Positions 1-7,560 of a stretch of DNA of 50,250 bases are shown piece after piece; positions within the stretch are counted from its first letter, which is position 1; each line of letters opens with the position of its first letter. The translations under genes were made by a program, and so were the position numbers. The notes under the pieces are model-generated. The model had not been told where the DNA came from, ran no database searches, and saw only the letters and a list, made by a program, of their open reading frames with translations. Source of the DNA: Rhizorhabdus histidinilytica (lineage in GTDB: Bacteria > Pseudomonadota > Alphaproteobacteria > Sphingomonadales > Sphingomonadaceae); contig NZ_FUYM01000019.1 in NCBI RefSeq assembly GCF_900167915.1, forward strand, positions 1-50,250, given 5' to 3'.

Positions 1-146
1 TGCTCGGGATCGGCGTCGAAGGCCCGGAAGGCGGCGATCAGGTCGGCCAGCACCTGCGTGTTGAGCGCGTTCAGCGCCTGCGGGCGGTTCAGCCGAATGA
101 CCGTGACCGGCCCCTGGGTTTCGACGAGGATCGTTTCATAGGACAT
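1..146 (-). CDS. Enoyl-CoA hydratase, N-terminal part (cut by window edge)
   Basis: Only the first 48 or so codons are present. They begin MSYETILVETQGPV and continue with VIRLNRPQALNALN, the typical first beta strands and the NRP-x-ALNAL motif of the enoyl-CoA hydratase/isomerase (crotonase) fold. The start at 146 lies 11 bp after the stop of the upstream 3-hydroxyisobutyryl-CoA hydrolase gene, so this is the last visible gene of the valine operon. In that setting its likely reaction is hydration of methacrylyl-CoA or another short enoyl-CoA. The catalytic glutamates are outside the window, so the exact substrate is an inference from context. Confidence 0.85.
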   Translation of the reverse strand, partial: MSYETILVETQGPVTVIRLNRPQALNALNTQVLADLIAAFRAFDADPE

Positions 147-157
147 CGGCGGACCTT

Positions 158-1222
158 TCAGGCATTGGGCAGAGGCGTCCACGCCTCGGACGGCGGGAGC
201 GGCGCGAAGATGGCGTCGATGTCGGCATCGCTGACCCCCGCCGCGGTCGGCGGGTTCCAGCGCGGCGCATTGTCCTTGTCGACGATCAGGGCGCGAACCC
301 CCTCGATGATGTCGGGCCGTTGGATGACGCGGACGACGACCGCATATTCCATCGCCATCTCTTCGGCGAAATCGTCGATCCTGGCGGATTCGGCGAGCAG
401 GCGGAGCACGACCTTGCACGCCTGGGGCGACTTGGTCTCAAGCGTCTTCAGCGTCGCGAGCGCCCAGTCGCCGCCGTCGGCCGCGAGCGCGGCGACGATG
501 TCCTCATAGCGGTCCGACGCAAATAGCCGGTCGATGTCGGCCTGCCGGTCGAGGATCGGCGCGGGCGGCACCGCCGACACAGCGCTGCGCAACGCCGCGT
601 CGATCGCCCCCGGATTGCCCAGGATCGCGGCCTTCAGCGCCTCGATCCCGTCGCTTTCGACATAATGGGTGCCCAGCGCCAGCGCGAGGCATTCGGCGCC
701 GTTGAGCCGGGCACCGGTCAACCCGACATATTGGCCCATCCGCCCGGGCATCCGCGACAGGTAGCGCCCGCCGCCGACGTCGGTGAACAGGCCGATGCCC
801 GTCTCCGGCATCGCGTACATCGTCCGTTCGGTGACGACGCGGATCGAACAGGGCTGCGAGATGCCGACGCCGCCACCCATGGTGATGCCGTCCATGAAGG
901 CGATGGTCGGCTTGGCATAGGTGAACAGCAGGTGGTTGAGGCGATATTCCTCATGGAAGAAGGCACGCCCTTCCGAACCGTCGCCTTTCGCGCTGTCGGC
1001 GATGTGGCGGATGTCGCCGCCAGCGCAGAAGCCGCGCCCCTCGGCATGATCGATCATCACCAGATCGACCCCATCGTCGCTCGCCCAGGCGGTGAGTGCG
1101 CGGATCATCGCGGTGCAGATCGGGTGGGTCAGCGCGTGGATCGCCTTGGGCCGGTTGAGGCGGATGCGGCCGGTCCGCCCCTCCACGAAGATCAGGACTT
1201 CATCATTCACAGGATCGGTCAT
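158..1222 (-). CDS. 3-hydroxyisobutyryl-CoA hydrolase (crotonase family)
   Basis: Predicted 354 aa. It should hydrolyse 3-hydroxyisobutyryl-CoA to free 3-hydroxyisobutyrate in valine breakdown. The crotonase core is clear: RLNRPKAIHALT near the N-terminus, GRGFCAGGDIRHIAD as the oxyanion-hole loop, GGGVGISQP, and MPETGIGLFTDVGGG, a run typical of the HIBCH branch. Its length of about 350 aa also fits HIBCH rather than a 260-aa hydratase. An upstream extension stays open for about 125 codons, but the chosen ATG (MTDPVNDEV) overlaps the stop of the upstream acyl-CoA dehydrogenase by 4 bp (ATGA), which argues for translational coupling. Neighbours mmsA and isobutyryl-CoA dehydrogenase supply the flanking steps. 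A plain enoyl-CoA hydratase is the alternative. Confidence 0.88.
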   Translation of the reverse strand: MTDPVNDEVLIFVEGRTGRIRLNRPKAIHALTHPICTAMIRALTAWASDDGVDLVMIDHAEGRGFCAGGDIRHIADSAKGDGSEGRAFFHEEYRLNHLLFTYAKPTIAFMDGITMGGGVGISQPCSIRVVTERTMYAMPETGIGLFTDVGGGRYLSRMPGRMGQYVGLTGARLNGAECLALALGTHYVESDGIEALKAAILGNPGAIDAALRSAVSAVPPAPILDRQADIDRLFASDRYEDIVAALAADGGDWALATLKTLETKSPQACKVVLRLLAESARIDDFAEEMAMEYAVVVRVIQRPDIIEGVRALIVDKDNAPRWNPPTAAGVSDADIDAIFAPLPPSEAWTPLPNA

Positions 1223-2364
1223 TGGCGCAGCAGCTCCCGGCTGGTGATCATCCGCATGATCTCGTTGGTTCCTTCGAGGATCCGGTGGACGCGCAGGTCG
1301 CGCCAGAAACGCTCGATCGGATAATCCTGCAGATAACCGTAGCCGCCGTGAAGCTGAAGCGCGCGATCGACCACGGCCGATCCCGTGTCGGTCGCGAAAC
1401 GCTTGGCCATCGCCGCGAAGCGGGTCTTGTCGGGAGCGTTGGCGGTCACCTTGGCGGCGGCCGCATAGAGCAGCATGCGGGCGGCCTGCAGCTCGGTCTC
1501 CATGTCGGCCAGGGTGAACTGTATCGACTGGAAGTCGGCGATCGGCTGGCCGAACTGCTTGCGCTCCTTGGTGTAGGAGACCGCCTCGTCGAGGCAACGC
1601 TGGGCCCCGCCGAGCGAGCAGGCGCCGATGTTGAGGCGGCCGCCGTCGAGCCCCATCATCGCGATGCGGAACCCCTCCCCCTCGCCGCCGACGCGGTTGG
1701 CGACGGGGACCCGCACGGCGTCGAAATTGACCTGGGCGGTCGGCTGCGAATGCCAGCCCAGCTTCTTCTCCTGCGCGCCGAAGCTGACGCCCGGCATGTC
1801 CTTGTCGATGACCAGGCAGGAAATGCCCTTGGGGCCGTCCTCGCCGGTGCGGACCATGACGACATAGACCTCATTCTCGCCGCCGCCCGAGATGAAGGCC
1901 TTGGAGCCGCTGACGACATAATGATCGCCGTCCCGCACCGCCCGGGTCTTGAGCGCCGCGGCGTCGGAGCCCGAGCCCGGCTCGGTCAGGCAATAGGAGC
2001 CCATCCGCTGGCAGGCGATCATGTCGGGCAGGTAGCGGCCCTTGAGATCGTCCGAACCGAAGCGGTCGATCATCCAGGCGGCCATGTTGTGGATCGAGAT
2101 GAACGCCGAGGTCGAGGGACAGCCATAGGCCATGGCTTCCATGATCAGTGCGGCCTCGAGCCGGCCGAGGCCGATCCCGCCCGCTTCCTCCGAGACGTAG
2201 ATGCCGCCGAAGCCCAGCGCCGCGGCGGCTTGTATCGTCTCGCGCGGGAAGATGTGCTTCTCGTCCCACTCCGCCGCATGCGGGGTGATCGCGTCGGCGG
2301 TGAATTTCTGCGCCATCTCCTGGATGGCGCGCTGATCCTCGGTCAGTTCGAACTGATCGGTCAT
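1219..2364 (-). CDS. Acyl-CoA dehydrogenase, probably isobutyryl-CoA dehydrogenase
   Basis: A 381-aa FAD enzyme of the acyl-CoA dehydrogenase family, predicted to oxidise isobutyryl-CoA to methacrylyl-CoA. Visible features are the N-terminal helical domain (FELTEDQRAIQEMAQKF), the central CLTEPGSGSDAAALKT flavin/substrate loop, GSKAFISGGGE, and the C-terminal LHGGYGYLQDYPIERFWRD. The catalytic base is in the canonical place: Glu364 of the ILEGTNEIMR segment. The gene is first after a 142-bp gap from mmsA and is translationally coupled to the downstream hydrolase. Substrate specificity is inferred from the valine-operon context. Family members with this layout also use short straight-chain or 2-methyl-branched acyl-CoAs. 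Confidence 0.88.
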   Translation of the reverse strand: MTDQFELTEDQRAIQEMAQKFTADAITPHAAEWDEKHIFPRETIQAAAALGFGGIYVSEEAGGIGLGRLEAALIMEAMAYGCPSTSAFISIHNMAAWMIDRFGSDDLKGRYLPDMIACQRMGSYCLTEPGSGSDAAALKTRAVRDGDHYVVSGSKAFISGGGENEVYVVMVRTGEDGPKGISCLVIDKDMPGVSFGAQEKKLGWHSQPTAQVNFDAVRVPVANRVGGEGEGFRIAMMGLDGGRLNIGACSLGGAQRCLDEAVSYTKERKQFGQPIADFQSIQFTLADMETELQAARMLLYAAAAKVTANAPDKTRFAAMAKRFATDTGSAVVDRALQLHGGYGYLQDYPIERFWRDLRVHRILEGTNEIMRMITSRELLRQ

Positions 2365-2378
2365 GTCCGGTCCTTATC

Positions 2379-2500
2379 ATTCCTCCCCGGCACGGGGAGG
2401 GGGACCGCCGGAGGCGGTGGAGGGGGCGACGTGCAACGGCGCTACGCGCCTCCCCTCCACCATGCAATCCATGGTCCCCCTCCCCGGGCCGGGGAGGAAT
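2379..2500. repeat. Palindromic extragenic element (nested inverted repeats)
   Basis: This 122-bp stretch opens with ATTCCTCCCCGGCACGGGGA and closes with the near reverse complement CCCCGGGCCGGGGAGGAAT. Inside lies a second pair, GGTGGAGGGG and CCCCTCCACC. Each arm is itself a small hairpin (CTCCCCGGCACGGGGAG and CTCCCCGGGCCGGGGAG). The whole could fold as a long cruciform or RNA stem. It sits between mmsA and the acyl-CoA dehydrogenase gene of the same operon. Elements of this style are common between genes in sphingomonads and Caulobacter, so I read it as a family repeat that may act as a processing or attenuation stem. The family relation is from memory, not from a search. Confidence 0.75.
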
Positions 2501-2506
2501 ATCAAC

Positions 2507-4015
2507 CTAGCCCATGGTCGGGATGACGAAGGCGCTGTCGCCCGAGGCGCCGCCGTCGGGCCAGCGCTGGGTCACGGTCTTCACCTTGGTGAAGAACTTC
2601 ACGCCTTCCATGCCGTGCTGGTTGGTGTCGCCGAAGCCCGAGCGCTTCCATCCGCCGAAGGTGTGATAGGCGACCGGCACCGGGATCGGCACGTTGATGC
2701 CGACCATGCCGACGTTGACGCGGGCCGCGAACTCGCGCGCCGCATGGCCGTTGCGGGTGAAGATCGCGACGCCATTGCCGTACTGGTGCTGGCTCGGCAG
2801 CGCCAGCGCCTCCTCGAAATTGGCGGCGCGGACGATCTGCAGCACCGGGCCGAAGATCTCCTCCTGGTAGCTTCGCATCGTCGGCTTGACGTGGTCGAAC
2901 AGCGTCGGGCCGACGAAGAAGCCCTTCTCATGCCCCTGCAGCGTGAAGCCGCGGCCGTCGACGACCAGCTCGGCGCCCTCGTCGACGCCCATCTGGATGT
3001 AGCTCTCGATCTTCGCCTTGTGCGCGGCGGTGACGACCGGGCCGTAATGCGCCTCCTTGTCGGTCGACACGCCGACGCGCAGAGCCTCGATCGCCGGGAT
3101 GAGCTTCTCGCGCAGTCGATCGGCGGTGTCCTGGCCGACCGGGACGACGACCGGCAGTGCCATGCAGCGCTCGCCCGCCGAACCGAAGGCCGCACCGGCC
3201 AGGTCGTTGACGACCTGGTCCATGTCGGCGTCGGGCATGACGATGCCATGGTTCTTGGCACCGCCCATCGCCTGGACGCGCTTGCCGGCAGCGACGCCGC
3301 GCTGATAGACATAATGGGCGATGTCGGACGAGCCGACGAAGCTGACCGCCTTGATCTCGGGATGGTCGAGGATCGCGTCGACCATCACCTTGTCACCCTG
3401 GACGACCTGCAGGATGCCGTCGGGAAGGCCCGCCTCCTTCATCAGCTCGGCAAGACGGACGGGCACCGATGGATCGCGCTCGGATGGCTTGAGGATGAAG
3501 GCGTTGCCGACCGCGATGGCGACGCCGAACATCCACATCGGGATCATCGCCGGGAAGTTGAACGGGGTGATTCCTGCGACGATGCCGAGCGGCTGGCGCA
3601 TCGAATAGACGTCGATGCCGGGGCCGGCGCCGATCGTGAACTCGCCCTTCAGGACGTGCGGGATGCCGCAGGCGAACTCGATCACCTCCAGCCCGCGCTG
3701 GATGTCGCCGCGAGCGTCGGCGATCACCTTGCCATGTTCGGAGGAGAGGAGGTGCGCCAGCTCCTCCATGTTCTTCTCGACCAGTTCCTTGAAGCGGAAC
3801 ATCACCCGCGCGCGGCGTTGCGGGTTGGTCGTGGCCCAGCCCGGCTGAGCCGCATTGGCGAGCGCAACCGCCTTGTCGAGGTCAGACTGGGCGCCGAGCG
3901 CGACGCGTGCCTGGACGATGCCGTTATTGGGGTCGAACACGTCGCTGAAACGGGTGGCGGGGCTGGTGGAGCCGTCCGCGAAGAAATGGGAAATTTCCCG
4001 CACCTGGGTGGCCAT
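2507..4015 (-). CDS. mmsA: CoA-acylating methylmalonate-semialdehyde dehydrogenase
   Basis: Predicted 502 aa, the usual size of MmsA. The enzyme converts (methyl)malonate semialdehyde to propionyl- or acetyl-CoA with NAD+ and CoA, the last step of valine and beta-alanine or inositol breakdown. The aldehyde dehydrogenase fold is seen in GITPFNFPAMIPMWM, LKPSERDPS and FVGSSDIAHYVY. The catalytic cysteine is Cys284 in GSAGERCMALPV. GGAKNH stands where ordinary aldehyde dehydrogenases have their general-base glutamate, a hallmark of the CoA-dependent family. I chose the ATG giving MATQVREISHFF. A longer open frame upstream runs into the divergent regulator. It is first in the operon and divergent from a LysR gene. 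Confidence 0.93.
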   Translation of the reverse strand: MATQVREISHFFADGSTSPATRFSDVFDPNNGIVQARVALGAQSDLDKAVALANAAQPGWATTNPQRRARVMFRFKELVEKNMEELAHLLSSEHGKVIADARGDIQRGLEVIEFACGIPHVLKGEFTIGAGPGIDVYSMRQPLGIVAGITPFNFPAMIPMWMFGVAIAVGNAFILKPSERDPSVPVRLAELMKEAGLPDGILQVVQGDKVMVDAILDHPEIKAVSFVGSSDIAHYVYQRGVAAGKRVQAMGGAKNHGIVMPDADMDQVVNDLAGAAFGSAGERCMALPVVVPVGQDTADRLREKLIPAIEALRVGVSTDKEAHYGPVVTAAHKAKIESYIQMGVDEGAELVVDGRGFTLQGHEKGFFVGPTLFDHVKPTMRSYQEEIFGPVLQIVRAANFEEALALPSQHQYGNGVAIFTRNGHAAREFAARVNVGMVGINVPIPVPVAYHTFGGWKRSGFGDTNQHGMEGVKFFTKVKTVTQRWPDGGASGDSAFVIPTMG

Positions 4016-4100
4016 GATTTGCTCTCCTGCGTGTGGCGCCGTCCATCGACCCGCGCCGCCCGGCTGGCAAGGCCTTGCCATGCAGCCCAGGGCTGCAATA

Positions 4101-5009
4101 ATGCAGGTGATGCACTGGGACGACCTACAATTTTTCCTGTCGCTGGCGCGCACCGGCCTTTTGACCACCGCTGCGCGGCAGCTCGACGTCGACGCCACGA
4201 CGGTCGGCCGACGCATCCGCCGGCTCGAACGCAGCCTGGGCGGACAGACCCTGTTCGTACAGGGTCGCGACGGTCATGTGCTGACCGAAGCGGGCCGCCG
4301 CCTGCTCGCCCGGGTCGAGACGATCGAGCGCGAGGCCGACGCGATCGCCGGTGGCGGCGATCAGGCCGACGGCGAGGACGTACGCGGCCATTTGCGGGTC
4401 AGCGCCTCGGAGGGGTTCGGCACCTGGATGGTGGCGCATCACCTGGGCGAGTTCGCCGCCGCCCATCCGCATCTCTCGATCGACCTTGCCGCCAACAGCG
4501 GCTTCCTCGATCCGTCGCGGCGCGAGGCCGACGTCGCGATCCTGCTCGCCCGGCCCCAGCGCGGGCCGCTGATCACCAAGAAGCTGTCCGACTATCGGCT
4601 GTGCCTCTATGCGGCCCGCACCTATCTCGACCGGCACCCGCCGATCGCGGCGCGAGGCGACCTGCCCGCGCACCGGATGATCGGCTATGTCCCCGACCTG
4701 CTCTATTCGCCCGAGCTCAACTATCTCGACGAGCTCGACCCCTCGGTCGAGGCGCGGTTGCGCTCCTCGTCGATCAACGCCCAATATCGGATGGTCGCGG
4801 CCGGCGCGGGCATCGGGGTGCTGCCCTGCTTTATCGGCGACCGGGACGATGCGCTGGTCCGGCTGCTCCCCGAGGTCGCGATCACGCGGTCGTTCTGGCT
4901 TGTGACCCATCAGGACAGCCGCCACCTGCCCCGCACCGCGCTTTTTGTCGAATGGCTATCGGCCCTGATGCTGCGGCAGCGGAGCCGCCTGCTCGGCGAA
5001 CCGGGCTGA
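4101..5009 (+). CDS. LysR-family transcriptional regulator
   Basis: About 302 aa. The N-terminal winged helix-turn-helix is clear: WDDLQFFLSLARTGLLTTAA, DATTVGRRIRRLERSLGG, and FVQGRDGHVLTEAGRRLL. The rest is a LysR substrate-binding domain (for example DVAILLARPQRGPLITKKL and AAGAGIGVLPCFIGD). It is transcribed divergently from mmsA across about 85 bp, the classical arrangement of a LysR regulator and its target, so it probably controls the valine operon. Three in-frame ATGs (4080, 4101, 4110) precede the domain. None has a strong ribosome binding site, and 4101 has a GGGCT eight bases upstream. The effector is unknown. Confidence 0.88.
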   Translation: MQVMHWDDLQFFLSLARTGLLTTAARQLDVDATTVGRRIRRLERSLGGQTLFVQGRDGHVLTEAGRRLLARVETIEREADAIAGGGDQADGEDVRGHLRVSASEGFGTWMVAHHLGEFAAAHPHLSIDLAANSGFLDPSRREADVAILLARPQRGPLITKKLSDYRLCLYAARTYLDRHPPIAARGDLPAHRMIGYVPDLLYSPELNYLDELDPSVEARLRSSSINAQYRMVAAGAGIGVLPCFIGDRDDALVRLLPEVAITRSFWLVTHQDSRHLPRTALFVEWLSALMLRQRSRLLGEPG

Positions 5010-5172
5010 ACGACGACGGACACCGGCCTTTCACCAGCTCTCGGAGGTCGAGCTTAAGCCCCGATAAAAGCGCGATTTTCGTTTCGGATGCCAATTTTTT
5101 TCGCCATCTCTTCTGTTACAAAGTGAACAAGCACGGAGGTGCAACGTTTCATACCAACCAGTGGAGTTGAGT

Positions 5173-5916
5173 ATGATCGAACGCGAAACCGTCCTGCAGA
5201 ACCGCTTGCTCGGCGCTCTCAAGCCCGACGACCTGGACCTGCTGATACCATCTTTCACCCTTCACGAATTCGCACCGGGCAAGATCCTGCAGGAGGCCGG
5301 CGCCGACGTGCGCTATTCCTGGTTCCCGCTCGGCGATGCCGCCGCATCCTTCGTGGTCGCCGCCGATGCCAACCATCTCGTCGACGCGGCACTGATCGGT
5401 CGCGAGGGCGCGGTCTGCGGGCTGGTGTCGTCGGGGCGGCTGCCCGCCTATGCCCGCGCCCACGTCCAGTTCGGCGGCCGTTTCCTGCGCCTGCCGCTCT
5501 CGGCGCTCGCCCAGGCGAGGCAACAGTCGCCAAGCATCGCCCATTGGATGTCGCGCTATGCCGACTGCCTCGTCGCACAGCTTTTCCAGTCGGCAGCCTG
5601 CAACGCGTCGCACACCATCGCCCAGCGCCTGTCGCGCTGGCTGCTCGCCACGCGCGACCGCATCTGCCGCGACGAGATCGCCATCACTCAGGAGCAGCTC
5701 GGCGAGATGCTCGGCGTCGGACGCAGCTTCATCAACCGCTCGCTGCGCCAGCTGGGCCTCAAGGGCATCCTCAGCTCACGGCGGCGGCGGATCGTGATCA
5801 TGGACGTCGAGCAGCTCCACGCCATCGCCTGCGACTGCAACGAACGAATCCGCGAGCATTTCGACCAGGTTCTGGCGGGCGTCTACCCGCATGAAGCCGA
5901 CATGGTCGCCGCCTGA
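5173..5916 (+). CDS. Crp/Fnr-family transcriptional regulator
   Basis: Predicted 247 aa. Residues about 20-120 form the cyclic-nucleotide-binding-like beta barrel (FTLHEFAPGKILQEAGADV, FPLGDAAASF, EGAVCGLVSSG). The C-terminal third is a Crp-type helix-turn-helix: AQRLSRWLLATRDR, ITQEQLGEMLGVGRSFINRS, LKGILSSRRRRIVIMD. I see no cysteine cluster at the N-terminus that would mark an Fnr oxygen sensor. The ATG at 5173 is preceded by GGAG with six bases of spacing and is preferred over the in-frame GTG at 5161. It stands alone. The small secreted-protein gene follows 40 bp later and might be cotranscribed. Ligand and targets cannot be told. Confidence 0.85.
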   Translation: MIERETVLQNRLLGALKPDDLDLLIPSFTLHEFAPGKILQEAGADVRYSWFPLGDAAASFVVAADANHLVDAALIGREGAVCGLVSSGRLPAYARAHVQFGGRFLRLPLSALAQARQQSPSIAHWMSRYADCLVAQLFQSAACNASHTIAQRLSRWLLATRDRICRDEIAITQEQLGEMLGVGRSFINRSLRQLGLKGILSSRRRRIVIMDVEQLHAIACDCNERIREHFDQVLAGVYPHEADMVAA

Positions 5917-5956
5917 CACCGACGCGCCCGCCCGGCCGGGCCAGAAGGAGAAGGAC

Positions 5957-6265
5957 ATGAAGACCATCATCCTGCGAGGAGCCACGGCGGCCCTTGCCCT
6001 TATCGGGGCGGCCGCATCGGCGCAGACCGTCGGATCGGTCGGCGTGGCGGCCGGCACCGCCGCCGGCCCGGGCGCGGGCGTCTCGCTCGATGCCGACGCG
6101 AACGTCCGGGCTTCCACCGCCGACCCGGCGGCGCTCGAACCGGGCAGCAGCCTGAAAAGCGCAACCCGCAAATCGCGCCGCATCGCCCCTGGCGCCGGCA
6201 CCGCCGGGAGCGCTACCGCCAATGGCGAAGCGAGTGCCGGCGAACGGACGCCGGACGGCAGGTAG
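5957..6265 (+). CDS. Small secreted Ala/Gly-rich protein of unknown function
   Basis: Predicted 102 aa, starting at an ATG with a good Shine-Dalgarno run (AAGGAGAAGG) just upstream. The first 22 residues look like a signal peptide: MKTIILRG, a hydrophobic stretch, and an ASAQ cleavage region. The mature part is low in complexity, rich in Ala, Gly and Ser, with a basic patch (SATRKSRRIAPG) and no recognisable domain. It follows the Crp/Fnr gene and converges on the extensin-like gene with five bases between them. I do not recognise a family. The coding call rests on the start signal, the signal peptide and the clean fit between neighbours. Confidence 0.65.
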   Translation: MKTIILRGATAALALIGAAASAQTVGSVGVAAGTAAGPGAGVSLDADANVRASTADPAALEPGSSLKSATRKSRRIAPGAGTAGSATANGEASAGERTPDGR

Positions 6266-6270
6266 AAGCG

Positions 6271-6984
6271 TCACCGGCAGAAGGACCATCCGCCCCGCGG
6301 CGCCTGGTCCAGATGCAGATGATCCCGGTGCAAGCCGTTGTAATCAGGCGAGAGAACCGTCGAGAACATGGAGCATGCCCCGTTACGGACCTCACGCAGG
6401 AAAGCCGCCTCCCGGCCCTCTCGCGCCCAGTCGCCGGCTATGCTGATCCGTTGCCCGCCGGCCAGGCGAAACCCAGCGATATCGATCGCATTGGCACGGG
6501 CATGCTCGCTCCATCGCCCTTCCCGCCCGCCCCGGATCGGTCGGCAGGCATAGCTGCCGAAACTGTCGACGCGGACCACCGGGCGGCCGAAGTGACGACG
6601 GGCGGCGGGCTGGAGCACCTGTTTCTCCCACAGGAACAGGCCGACCGCGACCGGACAGGAAATCTCCGCGCGCGGCGCATAGGAGAAACCGTCGGACGGA
6701 ACGAGCGCGACGCCGTCCGCATATCCGCAGGTGGCCTTTCCCCGCACCGGCGGCAGGACCCGATAGGCTTCCGCCGCGTCGTCGAGCAGGCGGCGGCAAG
6801 CTGGGAAATCCTCGCGCACGCGGGCGATCTTGAAGTTGGTGAACCGCCCCACGGGATCGGCCAGCGAGAGCGGCGTCCAAGGCAAGTCCTGGGGATGGCC
6901 CTTACCCCAGTGGTAGAGCGCCAGCACCAGCGCCGTCGCCAGGACGAGGAGGAAGGCGCGAAAGGCCAAGCGGGCATGAGCCAT
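6271..6984 (-). CDS. Extensin-like family protein
   Basis: A 237-aa protein with one N-terminal membrane or signal segment (AFRAFLLVLATALVLALY) followed by the extensin-like C-terminal domain found in many alphaproteobacteria. Recognisable landmarks are TCGYADGVAL, ISCPVAVGLFLWE, VVRVDSFGSYACRP, SEHARANAIDIAGFRL, and the C-terminal LSPDYNGLHRDHLHLD. The His/Asp-rich SEHARANAID and HRDHLHLD pieces recall the metal-binding layout of D,D-carboxypeptidase-like (VanY/peptidase M15) folds, so a cell-wall role in the periplasm is plausible. That is an inference. The function of the family is not firmly established. It follows the small membrane protein gene by about 50 bp on the same strand. Confidence 0.85.
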   Translation of the reverse strand: MAHARLAFRAFLLVLATALVLALYHWGKGHPQDLPWTPLSLADPVGRFTNFKIARVREDFPACRRLLDDAAEAYRVLPPVRGKATCGYADGVALVPSDGFSYAPRAEISCPVAVGLFLWEKQVLQPAARRHFGRPVVRVDSFGSYACRPIRGGREGRWSEHARANAIDIAGFRLAGGQRISIAGDWAREGREAAFLREVRNGACSMFSTVLSPDYNGLHRDHLHLDQAPRGGWSFCR

Positions 6985-7037
6985 GCGCGCCTATACGCGC
7001 GGGCAGCCTCGTGGTTGCTCCGAATCCGCCGATCTGG

Positions 7038-7319
7038 TCAGCGGTGGCGATCCCCGCCAGCGACGGCGGACCAGCCCGCGATCACGACGAGGAAGGCAAG
7101 GTCCGCGGCAAGAATACCGATCGCCAGCGATTCGGTCGCCCGCGCGGCCAGATAGCCAGGGACCACGAAGAACAGGATGGCCAGCAGCACTGCCGCGAAA
7201 CGCAGCACGGATCGTTGCGGGCGGGCCGGGCGGCGGAGGACGCCGCGCACCGCCGGAGCAAGCGCGACAGCCTTCGCGGAGGCGCTGGAAGGCGGCAGAT
7301 CGGGTTGCAGAAACGCCAT
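7038..7319 (-). CDS. Small membrane protein of unknown function
   Basis: Predicted 93 aa. After a 35-residue polar, basic N-terminus there are two hydrophobic segments, SVLRFAAVLLAILFFVVPGY and ESLAIGILAADLAFLVVIAG, joined by a short loop (LAARAT), which suggests two membrane helices. No family is recognised. The frame lies on the same strand as the extensin-like gene 53 bp downstream, and the region upstream carries a palindromic operator-like site, which supports a real transcribed gene. The start is the ATG at 7319, with a weak GGA upstream. Confidence 0.6.
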   Translation of the reverse strand: MAFLQPDLPPSSASAKAVALAPAVRGVLRRPARPQRSVLRFAAVLLAILFFVVPGYLAARATESLAIGILAADLAFLVVIAGWSAVAGGDRHR

Positions 7320-7387
7320 CGACTATGTCCATCGTACCGATCGCGACCGCCGCGATCCCTGTTGCCCACTCATATAGGGAGCCCACG

Positions 7388-7401
7388 TACCGATCGGTAC
7401 A
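7388..7401. promoter_or_regulatory. Perfect palindrome GTACCGATCGGTAC, operator-like
   Basis: The 14-bp sequence GTACCGATCGGTAC is a perfect palindrome 69 bp upstream of the small membrane protein gene on the minus strand. A degenerate copy, GTACCGATCGCGAC, lies at about 7334-7347, closer to the start codon. Short symmetric sites of this kind (ACCGATCGGT core) are typical of TetR-family repressors. No TetR gene is visible nearby, so the binding protein is unknown. Confidence 0.5.
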
Positions 7402-7502
7402 CCCCATATGGCAACACAGCGTTTACGATTTTTGACGTTTCGACGGAGTGACGGCGCTCACAGGGATGAAGAAATCCGCACCGCCGCTCCGTGAAAAGCG
7501 AA

Positions 7503-7532
7503 GGACCCGAAAGCGGTGAGGCTTCCGGGTCC
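7503..7532 (-). terminator. Rho-independent-like hairpin after gltB
   Basis: GGACCCGAAAGC and GCTTCCGGGTCC form a 12-bp stem with one mismatch around a short GGTGAG loop. On the minus strand the stem is followed by a T-rich TTCGCTTTT, so it should end the glutamate synthase transcript 28 bases after the gltB stop. On the plus strand it is followed by CTTTTC, so it may work in both directions. Confidence 0.7.
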
Positions 7533-7560
7533 CTTTTCGATCCGACGAGCGGTGCGACGC

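Noticed and set aside
5118-5133. TGTT-N8-AACA dyad before the Crp/Fnr gene
   Set aside because: Only four bases per half are symmetric; not convincing as a Crp or Fnr box.
2363-5170. A 935-codon open frame on the plus strand
   Set aside because: It runs antisense to mmsA and then out of frame through the LysR gene; no domain or start signal.
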